Shown here in pieces: positions 27,731 to 36,052 of a DNA stretch of 64,000 nucleotides. Numbering within the stretch: position 1 is the stretch's first letter; each line of letters starts with the position of its first letter. The notes beneath the pieces were generated by a model, which saw only the letters and a program-made list of their open reading frames with translations, did no database searches and was not told the DNA's origin. Origin of the DNA: Hydrogenophaga sp. BPS33 (GTDB lineage Bacteria; Pseudomonadota; Gammaproteobacteria; Burkholderiales; Burkholderiaceae_C). The stretch is taken from NCBI RefSeq assembly GCF_009859475.1, contig NZ_CP044549.1, positions 4,712,001 to 4,776,000 on the forward strand, read 5' to 3'. The translations under genes were made by a program, and so were the position numbers.

Positions 27731-28800
27731 ACGGCCGTCGCAATGCCAGTGGCGAGATTGAGAACGGGATCGTGGAAACGCCCTCGGTCCATGAGGACTT
27801 CGCCATCGAGGTGCACCGTGCAGTCGCACATAGGCATGTCGATGTGCCCCTTGGTGTCGCGCTTGCCACCCATGTCGGTGTTCGGCCCGGTGGAGAACAG
27901 AAAGTTGCCCGAGAACACGCGCGCCATGATGTGCAGTTCGTCGAAGTCGTTGCCGTGCCGGATGATCTGGTCCCAATGTCCACCGGGGTGCAGACCCACA
28001 CCGAGGTGCGACACCGCATACGGGTCCAGGTCGTCTTCGGCGCGCTTGTTGCTGTCGAGCCAGTAGCGGAAGGCCTTGGCGTCGAGCCCACCGTCCACGC
28101 TGCGGATGAAGCCATCGCGCACCTCGAGCCGCACCGGGTTCTCCACCGCACGGATGTACGGCAGGATCCACATGTCACCCGGTTGCAGCACCACGGTGCC
28201 GTTGGCCGAGCCTTCGTCGGGGAAGTTGGTGATGTGGCCCGCGCCCCAGGCATCGAAGCGCCCCGCCTCCTCGGAGAAGCCGTACTGCTCCTTCACACGG
28301 AACTCGCCGCGGCTCCACGTCAGGTCGGTGCCGGCATCGGAGGTCAGGCGGATGTGCTTCGCCGCGCCCCAGAGCGCGGACGCCCGCTTCACAGCCTCCT
28401 TCAATCCCGGTGGCGACTGCAGCTTGGCCAGCACCTCGGGCGAATCGGCAATGGACAGCACACGGGCACCGGCCGCGCGCACCGTCTTCTGCCAGCCACT
28501 GAAGTTGGGCGGGTGGAACACGCAGATCAGATCGGCACTGCTGAGCGCCTCCAGCATGCCCTTGGCCTTGCCCACCACTTCGACGCCGATGCGCAACCAG
28601 TCGGGCGAGTTGCTCATGCCGATCTCGTAGGCATTGGCACCCAGGTCTTCGGCAGCGGCAAAGCCCGCCTGCACGTAGTCGCGCCGGGTGCTGCCATCGG
28701 TGAGCAGCACCACGGTCTCGCCCGGCGAGACGCGGCAGAGCTCGAACTGCTTGCGAAACAACGCAGGGATGCGAGCGGGGTTGATCTGTTGTTTGCTCAT
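27727..28800 (-). CDS. 2,5-dihydroxypyridine 5,6-dioxygenase homologue (NicX-like, M29-peptidase fold)
   Basis: A 357-residue protein of the NicX family, mononuclear Fe(II) dioxygenases that open 2,5-dihydroxypyridine to N-formylmaleamate. The metal ligands I recall for P. putida NicX (His265, His318, Asp320) have counterparts at His265 ('AVSHLGVGLHP'), His319 and Asp321 ('GHIDMPMCD'), almost in register. The family fold is that of M29 aminopeptidases, not classical ring-cleavage enzymes. The next gene is an alpha/beta hydrolase fitting the following deformylation step. ATG 28800 is chosen over an in-frame ATG at 28824. The pyridine hydroxylases that normally make the substrate are not in this window, so a related N-heterocycle is possible. 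Confidence 0.85.
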   Translation of the reverse strand: MSKQQINPARIPALFRKQFELCRVSPGETVVLLTDGSTRRDYVQAGFAAAEDLGANAYEIGMSNSPDWLRIGVEVVGKAKGMLEALSSADLICVFHPPNFSGWQKTVRAAGARVLSIADSPEVLAKLQSPPGLKEAVKRASALWGAAKHIRLTSDAGTDLTWSRGEFRVKEQYGFSEEAGRFDAWGAGHITNFPDEGSANGTVVLQPGDMWILPYIRAVENPVRLEVRDGFIRSVDGGLDAKAFRYWLDSNKRAEDDLDPYAVSHLGVGLHPGGHWDQIIRHGNDFDELHIMARVFSGNFLFSTGPNTDMGGKRDTKGHIDMPMCDCTVHLDGEVLMDRGRFHDPVLNLATGIATAV

Positions 28801-28843
28801 GCGATCTCTTGTCCTCTCATGCAATGGTGCAAGCCACGGTTCG

Positions 28844-29659
28844 TCACGGGTTCAGATGGGCTTCGACGGCTTGCGCGAACTGCACCGGCTTCTCCAGAAA
28901 GGACCAATGCCCCGCGCCCTCGATGGCGCGGTACTTGGCGCCTGGAATGGCTTGTGCGATGCGCTGGTTGAGCGGCTCGGGCGTAACGCCATCTTCGGTG
29001 CCGCAGATCACGGCGGTGGGCGCTTCGATCTGACCGGCAAAGGCGAACAGGTCCGACCCCGCCACCATGCGCGCCGCCTGGCCAAAGCCCGGCTGCCGCA
29101 GCCGCGCCAGCATCGCGCTGGCATGCTCCAGCAGCTCCGGCGATGCCGAAGCAGAAAGCAACTTCGGCGCCCTCGCCCGGGCATAGACCCAGGGATCGCT
29201 GGCATCCTGCGTGAGACGCGTCGACAGGATCTGGCTGCGCTTTTGCTCGTCGTAGCCCAGGTGACCCGAAGAACAATCGGCCAACACCAGGCGGGCGACG
29301 CGCCGCGGCCAGAGACTGGCCAAGCGCGCGGCGATCAAGCCCCCCATCGAGTGCCCCAGAACGTTCGCACGCTCCAGACCCAGGGCATCCAGCAAGTCCA
29401 AGGCCGCGCGGGCGTAATCGTCCAGCGTCGGGTCCGGCACCGCAAACGGCGTCGATCCGCCATAACCCGGCGCGTTCCAGGCCAGCAGACGCCGCCCCTG
29501 GCCCAGCGCCGAGAAGACGATGTCCCAGGCGTCTGTGCCGCCCCCCACGCCGTGCATCAGCAAGAGCGGCTCCCCTGTACCTTCGTCCCGAACCTCGACA
29601 TCGCCTCCGCGCGACAAGCCCACACGGCGCAAGACTGGCGCTGCGGTTTCAACGGACAT
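28844..29659 (-). CDS. Alpha/beta hydrolase, N-formylmaleamate deformylase (NicD)-like
   Basis: A 271-residue hydrolase. The nucleophile elbow 'NVLGHSMGGLIA' gives Ser104, the oxyanion 'LLLMHGVGGG' is upstream, the catalytic His251 lies in 'EGAGHWSFLEKP', and the acid is expected in 'ICGTEDGVTPE'. Length and architecture match NicD, which removes formate from N-formylmaleamate, the product of NicX. Sequence alone fits many ester or C-C hydrolases; the functional call depends on its position directly upstream of the NicX-like gene (43 bases) in one operon. Confidence 0.8.
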   Translation of the reverse strand: MSVETAAPVLRRVGLSRGGDVEVRDEGTGEPLLLMHGVGGGTDAWDIVFSALGQGRRLLAWNAPGYGGSTPFAVPDPTLDDYARAALDLLDALGLERANVLGHSMGGLIAARLASLWPRRVARLVLADCSSGHLGYDEQKRSQILSTRLTQDASDPWVYARARAPKLLSASASPELLEHASAMLARLRQPGFGQAARMVAGSDLFAFAGQIEAPTAVICGTEDGVTPEPLNQRIAQAIPGAKYRAIEGAGHWSFLEKPVQFAQAVEAHLNP

Positions 29660-30656
29660 ATTGGTTGTTGAAAAGGGTTTCGTATTCCTTGGAGCGGTCT
29701 GCTTCCTTGAGCAGGCCCGCGCGCACGTTGTAGAGCTCGACGTTCTTGAGCTGGTCCACGTTCACCAGGGGCACCTTGGGCGTTGCGCGCTTGAGGTATT
29801 CGACCGATTGCGCCAGCACGTCCTTGGACAGCGCGGGGAAGCGCTTGGCCAGAATGGCCTGCGTCTCGGCCGGCTTGTCGTGGATGAAGGCAGTGGCCTC
29901 CGCGAACACCTTGCCCATGGCTTCGCACAGCTGCTTCTTCTCGGCGCACACCTCGGGACGCGTGACGACAAGTTCGTGCGCGAAGGGCATGAGGTCGGAG
30001 GGGTCGCCATCGGCGCCGCTGGCCAGCATGACAGCCTTCTTTTCCACCACGGGCGGCAACGCCCACGGCAAGGTCATGCCGAATGCATCGATGCGTCCCG
30101 ACTCCAACGCGGTCTGCATGCTGCTCGGGTCCATGGGCACCACCCGCAACGTGGCCGGATTGATGCCGCCGGCCTGCGCCACCAGCATCACATACGCATG
30201 GGCGATCGAGTTGACCGCGTCCACCGCAATGGTCCTGCCGGCGAGCAGCTTGGCCCGTTGTGCCAGCGGTTGCGAAGCCTGGAAGCCGGCCGCATCGGCG
30301 AGATCCTTGCGGAAGGCGATCTGCACGATCGGCCGATCGATCGTGGTGGCGATGGCCAGCATCCGCTGCCCCCGCGCAGCGGCCCGCGTGAACGAACTGC
30401 CTGAAGACTGCGTGAAGTCCGTGGCCTTGGAGACCACGGCGTTGAAGGCGCCCACGCCCTTGATGACGGTCGTCTTCACCGACATGCCGTGCTTGCCCCA
30501 CAGATCGAGGTCGTCGGCGATGTAGCTCACCGTGAAGGCGAGACTGGTCGCGGGAATGGCCATCGTGGTCTCCTCGGCAGCGCTGGCCGCGTGAGGCACA
30601 AGAACACCCCCCAACAGACAACCCGCCGCCAGCCACATGCTGCGCAATAGATTCAT
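29649..30656 (-). CDS. ABC transporter substrate-binding protein (NMT1/THI5-like)
   Basis: A 335-residue periplasmic receptor and first gene of the seven-gene operon. A signal peptide occupies about residues 1-27 ('WLAAGCLLGGVLVPHAASA'). 'IPATSLAFTVSYIADDLDLWGKHGM' is the NMT1/SsuA-like lobe start, and 'FRKDLADAAGF', 'LAGRTIAVDAVNS' continue the fold. A strong GGAGG lies 7 bases before the ATG at 30656. The stop overlaps the hydrolase start by 11 bases. This family binds pyrimidines, sulfonates, nitrate or aromatics; here an N-heterocyclic acid is inferred from the neighbours. Confidence 0.9.
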   Translation of the reverse strand: MNLLRSMWLAAGCLLGGVLVPHAASAAEETTMAIPATSLAFTVSYIADDLDLWGKHGMSVKTTVIKGVGAFNAVVSKATDFTQSSGSSFTRAAARGQRMLAIATTIDRPIVQIAFRKDLADAAGFQASQPLAQRAKLLAGRTIAVDAVNSIAHAYVMLVAQAGGINPATLRVVPMDPSSMQTALESGRIDAFGMTLPWALPPVVEKKAVMLASGADGDPSDLMPFAHELVVTRPEVCAEKKQLCEAMGKVFAEATAFIHDKPAETQAILAKRFPALSKDVLAQSVEYLKRATPKVPLVNVDQLKNVELYNVRAGLLKEADRSKEYETLFNNQYVR

Positions 30657-30747
30657 GTCAACACCTCCATCCACAAAGGAACAAAAAAAATGGACCACGA
30701 ACAACGCCAGGAGAAATCAGTTTCCGGGATCATCGTAGACCAGATAA

Positions 30748-30782
30748 TGGGACACAGCAACAACTGAGTTACGATCGTCCCA
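30748..30782. promoter_or_regulatory. Candidate IclR operator (TGGGAC ... GTCCCA)
   Basis: Two perfectly inverted 6-base arms, 30748-30753 and 30777-30782, are centred 29 bases apart in the 159-base gap between the substrate-binding-protein gene (minus) and the iclR gene (plus). A smaller palindrome ACGATCGT (30771-30778) overlaps the right arm. The dyad lies 34 bases from the iclR ATG and 92 from the operon start, fitting control of both. Confidence 0.4.
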
Positions 30783-30815
30783 ATTTTTGAGACATCTCCT
30801 TTTCGCGTTCACACC

Positions 30816-31586
30816 ATGTCCGATTCGCCCATACTCAAGAAAGGCCTGGAGGCCGTACAGATCGTCGCGCTGCGCGGAGAGGTTTCAGCCCGCGAACTCG
30901 CCGATGCGATGAACCTGCCCAAGAGCACGGCGCATCGGCTGCTGACCAACCTGGTCGGTGTGCGCCTGCTGCAGATGGCGCGCCGCCCCGAAGGCGACCA
31001 CTACGCCCTGGGCTCCCTGGTCGGTGAACTCAGCGGCGCCGCGTTCATGTGGCGCCCTTTGGTGCAACACGCCAAACCCGAGCTGGCCGCGGTGCGCGAC
31101 GACACCGGTGAGACCGTGGCCATCCACATGCTGTACGGCAACCGCCGCGTGCTGCTGGACCAGGTCGTGAGCTACCACCAGTTGCGCTGGGTCTATGGAC
31201 ATCACATGGCGCCCATGCCCTTGAAGGCCGGCGCCACCGGAAAGATGTTCCTCGCGATGCTCGAGCCGCACGAGCTGGAAGAGGTGCTGCGGCGCGAACT
31301 CGGCCAAGCGCAGAAGCGCGATCAGGCCAAAACCCTGGAAGCCTTGCGCGCGAAGATCGACGCCATCCGATCGCAGGGCTATTCGATTTCTGCCGATGAA
31401 CTCAACCCCGGCATCACGTCCATCGCCGTCCCTGTCGTGCAACAGCAGACCGATTCGCTGCCGCGCGCAGTGATCAGCCTGGCGGCACCGAGCCTGCGCG
31501 TCACCGACGCTGCCTGCAAGCAATACGTGCGCCGGCTTCGCCAGGCCGCCAGACGCATCGCAGCATCCATGGCGGCCGCTGCCTGA
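30816..31586 (+). CDS. IclR-family regulator of the NicX/NicD-like operon
   Basis: A 256-residue regulator. The N-terminal winged HTH covers about 8-65 ('EVSARELADAMNLPKSTAHRLLTNL'). The C-terminal GAF-like effector domain includes 'LKAGATGKMFLAML' and 'GYSISADELNPGITSIAVPV', the usual ligand-pocket segments. It is divergent from the ABC/dioxygenase operon, so it most likely controls it. IclR proteins of catabolic clusters often respond to aromatic or cyclic acids. Confidence 0.9.
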   Translation: MSDSPILKKGLEAVQIVALRGEVSARELADAMNLPKSTAHRLLTNLVGVRLLQMARRPEGDHYALGSLVGELSGAAFMWRPLVQHAKPELAAVRDDTGETVAIHMLYGNRRVLLDQVVSYHQLRWVYGHHMAPMPLKAGATGKMFLAMLEPHELEEVLRRELGQAQKRDQAKTLEALRAKIDAIRSQGYSISADELNPGITSIAVPVVQQQTDSLPRAVISLAAPSLRVTDAACKQYVRRLRQAARRIAASMAAAA

Positions 31587-31589
31587 GCT

Positions 31590-32012
31590 TCAGGTCACGC
31601 CGTCCACGCTCGACGCCAACGCCACCGCCTCGTGCAAGGCCGCCAGCTGCGCCGAGTGCTGCGCGGCCAGTTTCGCCAACTTGCGACGCCCCGCCGGCAA
31701 CAGATGCACTTCCACCTGCCGGCGGTCGTGCTCGCTGGGCTTGCGCACCACCAGCCCGTGCTCCTCGCAACGCGTCACCAGCGCCACCGCGCCGTGTACC
31801 TGGGTCTGAAGGCATTCGGCCAGCTCTGAAATGCTCGCCCACTGGCGGCCCGCAAAGCCCTGCGTGTGCAGCATGAGCTGGTATTGAAGCGCGGTAATGC
31901 CTTCTTCTCGCGCCGCGTCTTCGCTGAAGCGCAAGAAACACCGCAGCTTGTAGCGGAAGTCGGACAAGGCTTCGTAACGGTGCTTTTCCAGGGATCGGTC
32001 TTTCGGGGGCAT
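31590..32012 (-). CDS. MarR-family regulator
   Basis: A 140-residue MarR protein. The winged HTH is visible as 'ITALQYQLMLHTQGF', 'SISELAECLQTQVHGAVALVTRCEEHGLVVRKPSEHDRRQVEVHL', with the conserved wing D-RR. It ends 3 bases from the convergent iclR stop and is divergent from tctB-tctA. Direct repeats in the intergenic region are candidate binding sites. NicR of P. putida, which controls nicotinate genes, is also a MarR protein; that may be coincidence. Confidence 0.88.
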   Translation of the reverse strand: MPPKDRSLEKHRYEALSDFRYKLRCFLRFSEDAAREEGITALQYQLMLHTQGFAGRQWASISELAECLQTQVHGAVALVTRCEEHGLVVRKPSEHDRRQVEVHLLPAGRRKLAKLAAQHSAQLAALHEAVALASSVDGVT

Positions 32013-32091
32013 GGTCCTTCCTCATCCACGAGCCGCCGGACTATATCAGCGCGCCCGAAAAAGTTCCCTTGGCGCGCACCAGGGAAATTAC

Positions 32092-32126
32092 TCATGTCAT
32101 GATGCAATTTAGTTCATATCATGATG
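32092..32126. repeat. Two 13-base direct repeats (TCATRTCATGATG) upstream of marR/tctB
   Basis: Copies at 32092-32104 and 32114-32126 differ at one base and start 22 bases apart, about two helical turns. The second contains the palindrome ATCATGAT, a typical MarR-type dyad, and the first contains GTCATGAT. They lie 80-114 bases from the marR ATG and about 100 bases from tctB. Repeated phased sites suggest cooperative binding, probably by the MarR protein. Confidence 0.5.
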
Positions 32127-32226
32127 GACCTGACCAGAACCTGACTCAGCTGTGCACCACAGCAGCAGGTGCCTCCGCAAGCGCCCGACCCAACGGGCCG
32201 CTCTTGTTCACCCATTCCCCTCCACC

Positions 32227-32715
32227 ATGCAAATCAAAAGCCGCAAAGACTTTGCCTCCGGCCTGATGTTCATGTTGATCGGTGCCAGCTTTGCCATCGG
32301 CGCGACCAACTACACCATCGGCAGCGCCGCCCGTATGGGCCCCGCCTACTTCCCCTTGATGCTGGGCATTCTTCTGTGCGTACTGGGCGCAGGCGTGGTC
32401 TTCTTCTCGCTGATCAAAGGGCGGGAGGACGGCGCGCCCATCGGCCGCATAGCCTGGAAACCCGTGCTGCTCATCATCGGCGCGAATCTGCTCTTCGGCA
32501 TCCTGCTCGGCGGCATTCAAACCCTGGGCGTGCCGGCCGTGGGGCTCATCGGCGCCATCGTCGTGGCGGTGGTCATCGCCAGCATGGCGGCCAGCGAATT
32601 CCGCTGGCGCGCCGCCCTGGTGCTGGCCGCGGTTCTGGCCGTGGGCAGCTATCTCGTTTTCGTGCTTGGGCTGAACCTTCAGTTCCAAGTGTGGCCCCAT
32701 TTCCTCGCAGGTTGA
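32227..32715 (+). CDS. tctB: Tripartite tricarboxylate transporter small membrane subunit TctB
   Basis: A 162-residue protein with four predicted membrane helices ('FASGLMFMLIGASFAIGA', 'YFPLMLGILLCVLGAGVVFFSLI', 'VLLIIGANLLFGILLG' and paired C-terminal helices). 'SAARMGPAYFPLMLG' is the TctB signature. It forms the inner-membrane complex with TctA (6 bases downstream). The ATG at 32227 starts the family sequence. No tctC receptor gene is adjacent. Confidence 0.92.
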   Translation: MQIKSRKDFASGLMFMLIGASFAIGATNYTIGSAARMGPAYFPLMLGILLCVLGAGVVFFSLIKGREDGAPIGRIAWKPVLLIIGANLLFGILLGGIQTLGVPAVGLIGAIVVAVVIASMAASEFRWRAALVLAAVLAVGSYLVFVLGLNLQFQVWPHFLAG

Positions 32716-32721
32716 ACCACC

Positions 32722-34236
32722 ATGGAATTGCTTGACCACCTCGCGCTGGGTTTTGGTGCCGCCTTCACGCTGCAGAACGTGCTGTACGCGCTCATCGGCT
32801 GCCTGCTGGGAACGCTCATCGGCGTGTTGCCCGGCATCGGCCCGCTGGCGACCATCGCCATGCTTTTGCCCACCACGTACGCGCTGCCACCGGTGGCGGC
32901 CTTGATCATGCTGGCCGGCATCTACTACGGCTCGCAATACGGCGGATCCACGACCGCGATCCTGGTCAACCTGCCGGGCGAGTCGTCGGCGGTGGTCACC
33001 GTCATCGATGGCCACCAGATGGCCAAGAAGGGCCGCGCCGGTCCGGCGCTGGCAGCGGCGGGCATCGGCTCCTTCTTTGCCGGCAGCGTGGCCACGCTTG
33101 TGCTGGCCGCATTCGCCCCGCCGCTCACCGAGCTCGCCCTGAAGTTCGGCCCGACCGAGTACTTCGCGCTGATGGTGCTCGGCCTGATCGGTGCGGTCGT
33201 GCTCGCCTCCGGCTCCCTGCTCAAGGCGATCTGCATGATCATCACCGGCCTGCTGCTGGGCCTGGTCGGCACCGACGTGAACTCGGGCGTGGCCCGCTTC
33301 TCCTTCGACATTCCCGAGCTCACCGACGGCATCGCCCTGGTCGCCATCGCCATGGGCATCTTCGGCTACGGCGAGATCATCGCCAACCTGGCCAAACCGG
33401 AAGAGCACCGCCAGGTCTTCACGGCCAAGGTCAAGGGTCTGTTCCCGACCGCGCGCGACTTCCGCGACATGGTGCCGGCCATCCTGCGCGGCACCGCGCT
33501 GGGCTCCGCGCTGGGCATTCTTCCTGGTGGCGGCTCGCTGCTGTCTTCCTTCGCGTCATACACGCTGGAGAAAAAGATCAAGAGCCGCCCGGACGAGGTG
33601 CCGTTCGGACAAGGCAACATCCGTGGCGTGGCAGGCCCCGAATCGGCCAACAACGCGGGCGCGCAGACCTCGTTCATTCCCCTGCTCACGCTCGGTATTC
33701 CCGGCAATGCGGTGATGGCGCTGATGGTGGGCGCGATGACGATCCACAACATCCAGCCGGGTCCGCAGGTGATGACCAGCAACCCCGAACTGTTCTGGGG
33801 CCTGATCGCCTCGATGTGGATCGGCAACGCGATGCTGATCATCCTGAACCTGCCGCTGATCGGGGTCTGGGTCAAGCTGCTGACCGTGCCTTATCGCTGG
33901 CTGTTCCCCGCCATCGTGGTGTTCTGCGCCATCGGCGTCTACTCCACCAACAACAACACCTTCGACGTGTGGATGCTGGGCTGGTTCGGCATCGTCGGCT
34001 ACATCTTCCACAAGCTGGAGTGCGAGCCCGCGCCCTTGCTGCTCGGCCTGATCCTGGGTCCGATGATGGAAGAGTATTTGCGCCGCGCGCTGCTCATTTC
34101 ACGCGGGGACTGGAGCGTGTTCGTCACCCGCCCGATCTCGGCCACGCTGCTGGCCGGTGCGGTGTTACTCGCGCTGATCGTGCTGCTGCCCAGCGTGAAG
34201 CAGCGCCGCGAGGAGGCATTCAAGGAAGAAGGTTGA
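32722..34236 (+). CDS. tctA: Tripartite tricarboxylate transporter large membrane subunit TctA
   Basis: A 504-residue, roughly 12-helix permease. Conserved blocks: 'GTLIGVLPGIGPLATIAMLLP' near the N-terminus, 'YYGSQYGGSTTAILVNLPGESSAVVT', and 'GPESANNAGAQTSFIPLLTLGIPGN'. It couples sodium or proton gradients to uptake of carboxylates handed over by a TctC/Bug receptor. Three Bug receptors occur elsewhere in the window (4527, 41699, 56922) without their own membrane subunits and could use this pair. Confidence 0.95.
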   Translation: MELLDHLALGFGAAFTLQNVLYALIGCLLGTLIGVLPGIGPLATIAMLLPTTYALPPVAALIMLAGIYYGSQYGGSTTAILVNLPGESSAVVTVIDGHQMAKKGRAGPALAAAGIGSFFAGSVATLVLAAFAPPLTELALKFGPTEYFALMVLGLIGAVVLASGSLLKAICMIITGLLLGLVGTDVNSGVARFSFDIPELTDGIALVAIAMGIFGYGEIIANLAKPEEHRQVFTAKVKGLFPTARDFRDMVPAILRGTALGSALGILPGGGSLLSSFASYTLEKKIKSRPDEVPFGQGNIRGVAGPESANNAGAQTSFIPLLTLGIPGNAVMALMVGAMTIHNIQPGPQVMTSNPELFWGLIASMWIGNAMLIILNLPLIGVWVKLLTVPYRWLFPAIVVFCAIGVYSTNNNTFDVWMLGWFGIVGYIFHKLECEPAPLLLGLILGPMMEEYLRRALLISRGDWSVFVTRPISATLLAGAVLLALIVLLPSVKQRREEAFKEEG

Positions 34237-34242
34237 TCCTCT

Positions 34243-35163
34243 TCACCATGCGTTCCACAAGCGCAGCTTGAGCTTCTCCCAACCCGACGCCTTGCCGCGG
34301 CGTCGGCGTTCGGCCAACACCACCGCCACATCGTCCACCGGTCGGATCGCGGCCGGTGAAAACAGCTCGGGCCGCTGCGCGAACCACTGCGCCACCACGG
34401 CATTGCCGAAGTCGCCCATGTGCACCCGGCCCCAGCGCTTGGCCCGGCGGTAGATGTCCTTGCCCGCGTAGATGCGGGCCAGGTTCTTCTCGCGGTCCTT
34501 GTACTTGGGCTTGTTCAGGTTCTGGTGCGAGAAGCGCTCGAGCTTGCGCTCGATCATCTCCATGCCGCCGAGGTAGCTGAAGTGCCAGCCGGCGTCCGGC
34601 ACGTCGACGACTTCGGCAGCGGCGTCGCGCAGCTCGCCGCTGTTGCGGATGTCTTCGGCCTCATGCGCCAGCGCATAGGCGCCGCTGACCGCCACGGCCT
34701 TGCACCAGAACGGCTCGGAGACCATCAGGTAGTCGCAGTAGAAGTAGAGCATCAGCATCTCGAACACGTGCACGCTGCCGGGCGCGACCGCGCCGATCTT
34801 CTCCGGGCGGACGATCTCGTCAACGTCGGCGATGATGACCACGTCGTGCGCCGCCGCGTCGGCGTAGCCACGGCGCAAGGCATTGCGCTGGAAGCGCTCG
34901 CGGTCCCACGCGGTCTTGCAGTCCGCGAACTCGGCCGCCGACAAGCTGATGTAGCGGATCTTCGAACGGGCCCAGGCGTATTGCCCGGGATCGAACTGCA
35001 GCGCCTTGGGCGTGCCCGCGAAGGTCAGTTCGGCCTCGACGATGACGAAGTGGTCCACGCGGTCCCAATGGGTGCGCAACCGCAAGTCCAGGCAGTCCTC
35101 GCCGTCGAAGGTGAAGCAGTCGTAGACCTTGTAGGAAGTGGGCATGGGTGGTTCGAAAGCCAT
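34243..35163 (-). CDS. Glycosyltransferase family 17-like protein
   Basis: A 306-residue protein. 'YKVYDCFTFDGEDCLDLRLRTHWDRVDHFVIVEAELTFAGTPK' pattern is the GT17 signature (relatives of beta-1,4-N-acetylglucosaminyltransferase III), and 'DVVIIADVDEIVRPE' supplies an Asp-rich metal site. Bacterial homologues occur in polysaccharide loci. A second ATG at 35145 could be the true start. It is 17 bases downstream of the GT2 gene on the same strand and convergent with tctA. Confidence 0.82.
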   Translation of the reverse strand: MAFEPPMPTSYKVYDCFTFDGEDCLDLRLRTHWDRVDHFVIVEAELTFAGTPKALQFDPGQYAWARSKIRYISLSAAEFADCKTAWDRERFQRNALRRGYADAAAHDVVIIADVDEIVRPEKIGAVAPGSVHVFEMLMLYFYCDYLMVSEPFWCKAVAVSGAYALAHEAEDIRNSGELRDAAAEVVDVPDAGWHFSYLGGMEMIERKLERFSHQNLNKPKYKDREKNLARIYAGKDIYRRAKRWGRVHMGDFGNAVVAQWFAQRPELFSPAAIRPVDDVAVVLAERRRRGKASGWEKLKLRLWNAW

Positions 35164-35180
35164 TCAGAGAAAAGCGCCGA

Positions 35181-36050
35181 TCAGTCGCGCTGCCGCCACT
35201 GGACCAACCCCATCCAGCGCCCGGCCATGCGCGCTAGCAGGCGCGGCGACCACGCGATCGCGCGCAGCGGCAGGGCTACGGTGGTGCCCAGCAACACCGA
35301 CCAGCGCTGGCGCCGTGCCTGCTCATGCGAGCGGTGCTTGGCGGTGTAGATCAGCTTGGACTGCGCGTGGTGGTAGCCGCGCAGGTACTCGCTCTTCCAC
35401 GGCGTCTTGCCCTTGACCGAGCCGCGCGCGCGGTGCACCGCCGCCACGCCCGGCCACACCACGATGGGCCGGCCGTTCTGGAACAGGCGCAGGCACAGGT
35501 CGTCGTCCTCGTAGTAGAGGAAGAAGCGCTCGTCGAAGAAGCCGATGCCTTCGAAACGCGACAGGCGAAACAGCATGGCCGCGCCGACCACGAAGCCCAC
35601 GCAGGCTGGCCCATCGGCCCCGGGTCCGCGCGAGGCCCAGGCGGTGCTCGGCCAACGGTAGTTCACATCGGGCTTGCCCGGTGTGCCTTCCAGTTGCGGT
35701 GCGACGATGGCGGCATCGGGCATGGCCTGGGCCGCGCGCACCAGCTCGCGCAGGCCATCGGGCGTGACCTCGCAATCGGGGTTCACGAGGAACACGAACG
35801 GCGTCTTGGCCACGGCGATGGCGCGGTTGTTGGCCGCACCAAAGCCCAGGTTGCGCCCGTGCTCCAGCACCGTCGCCTGCGGCCAGCTCGCGCGCGCCTG
35901 CCCTGGCGTGCCGTCGGTGCTGCCGTTGTCGGAGATCACCACGTGCGGGCAGTGCGCAAGCAGGTTGTCGAGCGCGGGCAGACAGTGCGCGCTGTGGAAG
36001 GTGACCAGCACCACCGTGACCTGTTTCAGCAGGTCGGCGTCGTTGCTCAT
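35181..36050 (-). CDS. Family 2 glycosyltransferase (rhamnosyltransferase-like)
   Basis: A 289-residue GT-A enzyme. 'TVVLVTFHSAHCLPALDNLL' starts the fold, 'ISDNGSTDGT' binds the nucleotide, 'FLVNPDCEV' is the DxD-equivalent, and 'FFDERFFLYYEDDDLCLRL' is the acceptor/catalytic region typical of the WbbL/rhamnosyltransferase group. It lies 2 bases after the phosphomannomutase gene, so sugar activation and transfer are co-expressed. Confidence 0.88.
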   Translation of the reverse strand: MSNDADLLKQVTVVLVTFHSAHCLPALDNLLAHCPHVVISDNGSTDGTPGQARASWPQATVLEHGRNLGFGAANNRAIAVAKTPFVFLVNPDCEVTPDGLRELVRAAQAMPDAAIVAPQLEGTPGKPDVNYRWPSTAWASRGPGADGPACVGFVVGAAMLFRLSRFEGIGFFDERFFLYYEDDDLCLRLFQNGRPIVVWPGVAAVHRARGSVKGKTPWKSEYLRGYHHAQSKLIYTAKHRSHEQARRQRWSVLLGTTVALPLRAIAWSPRLLARMAGRWMGLVQWRQRD

Positions 36051-36052
36051 GT

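Noticed and set aside
27727..28800. Calling this gene an M29 aminopeptidase
   Set aside because: The fold is shared, but the His265/His319/Asp321 pattern and the adjacent NicD-like hydrolase fit the NicX dioxygenase branch better than the peptidase metal site.
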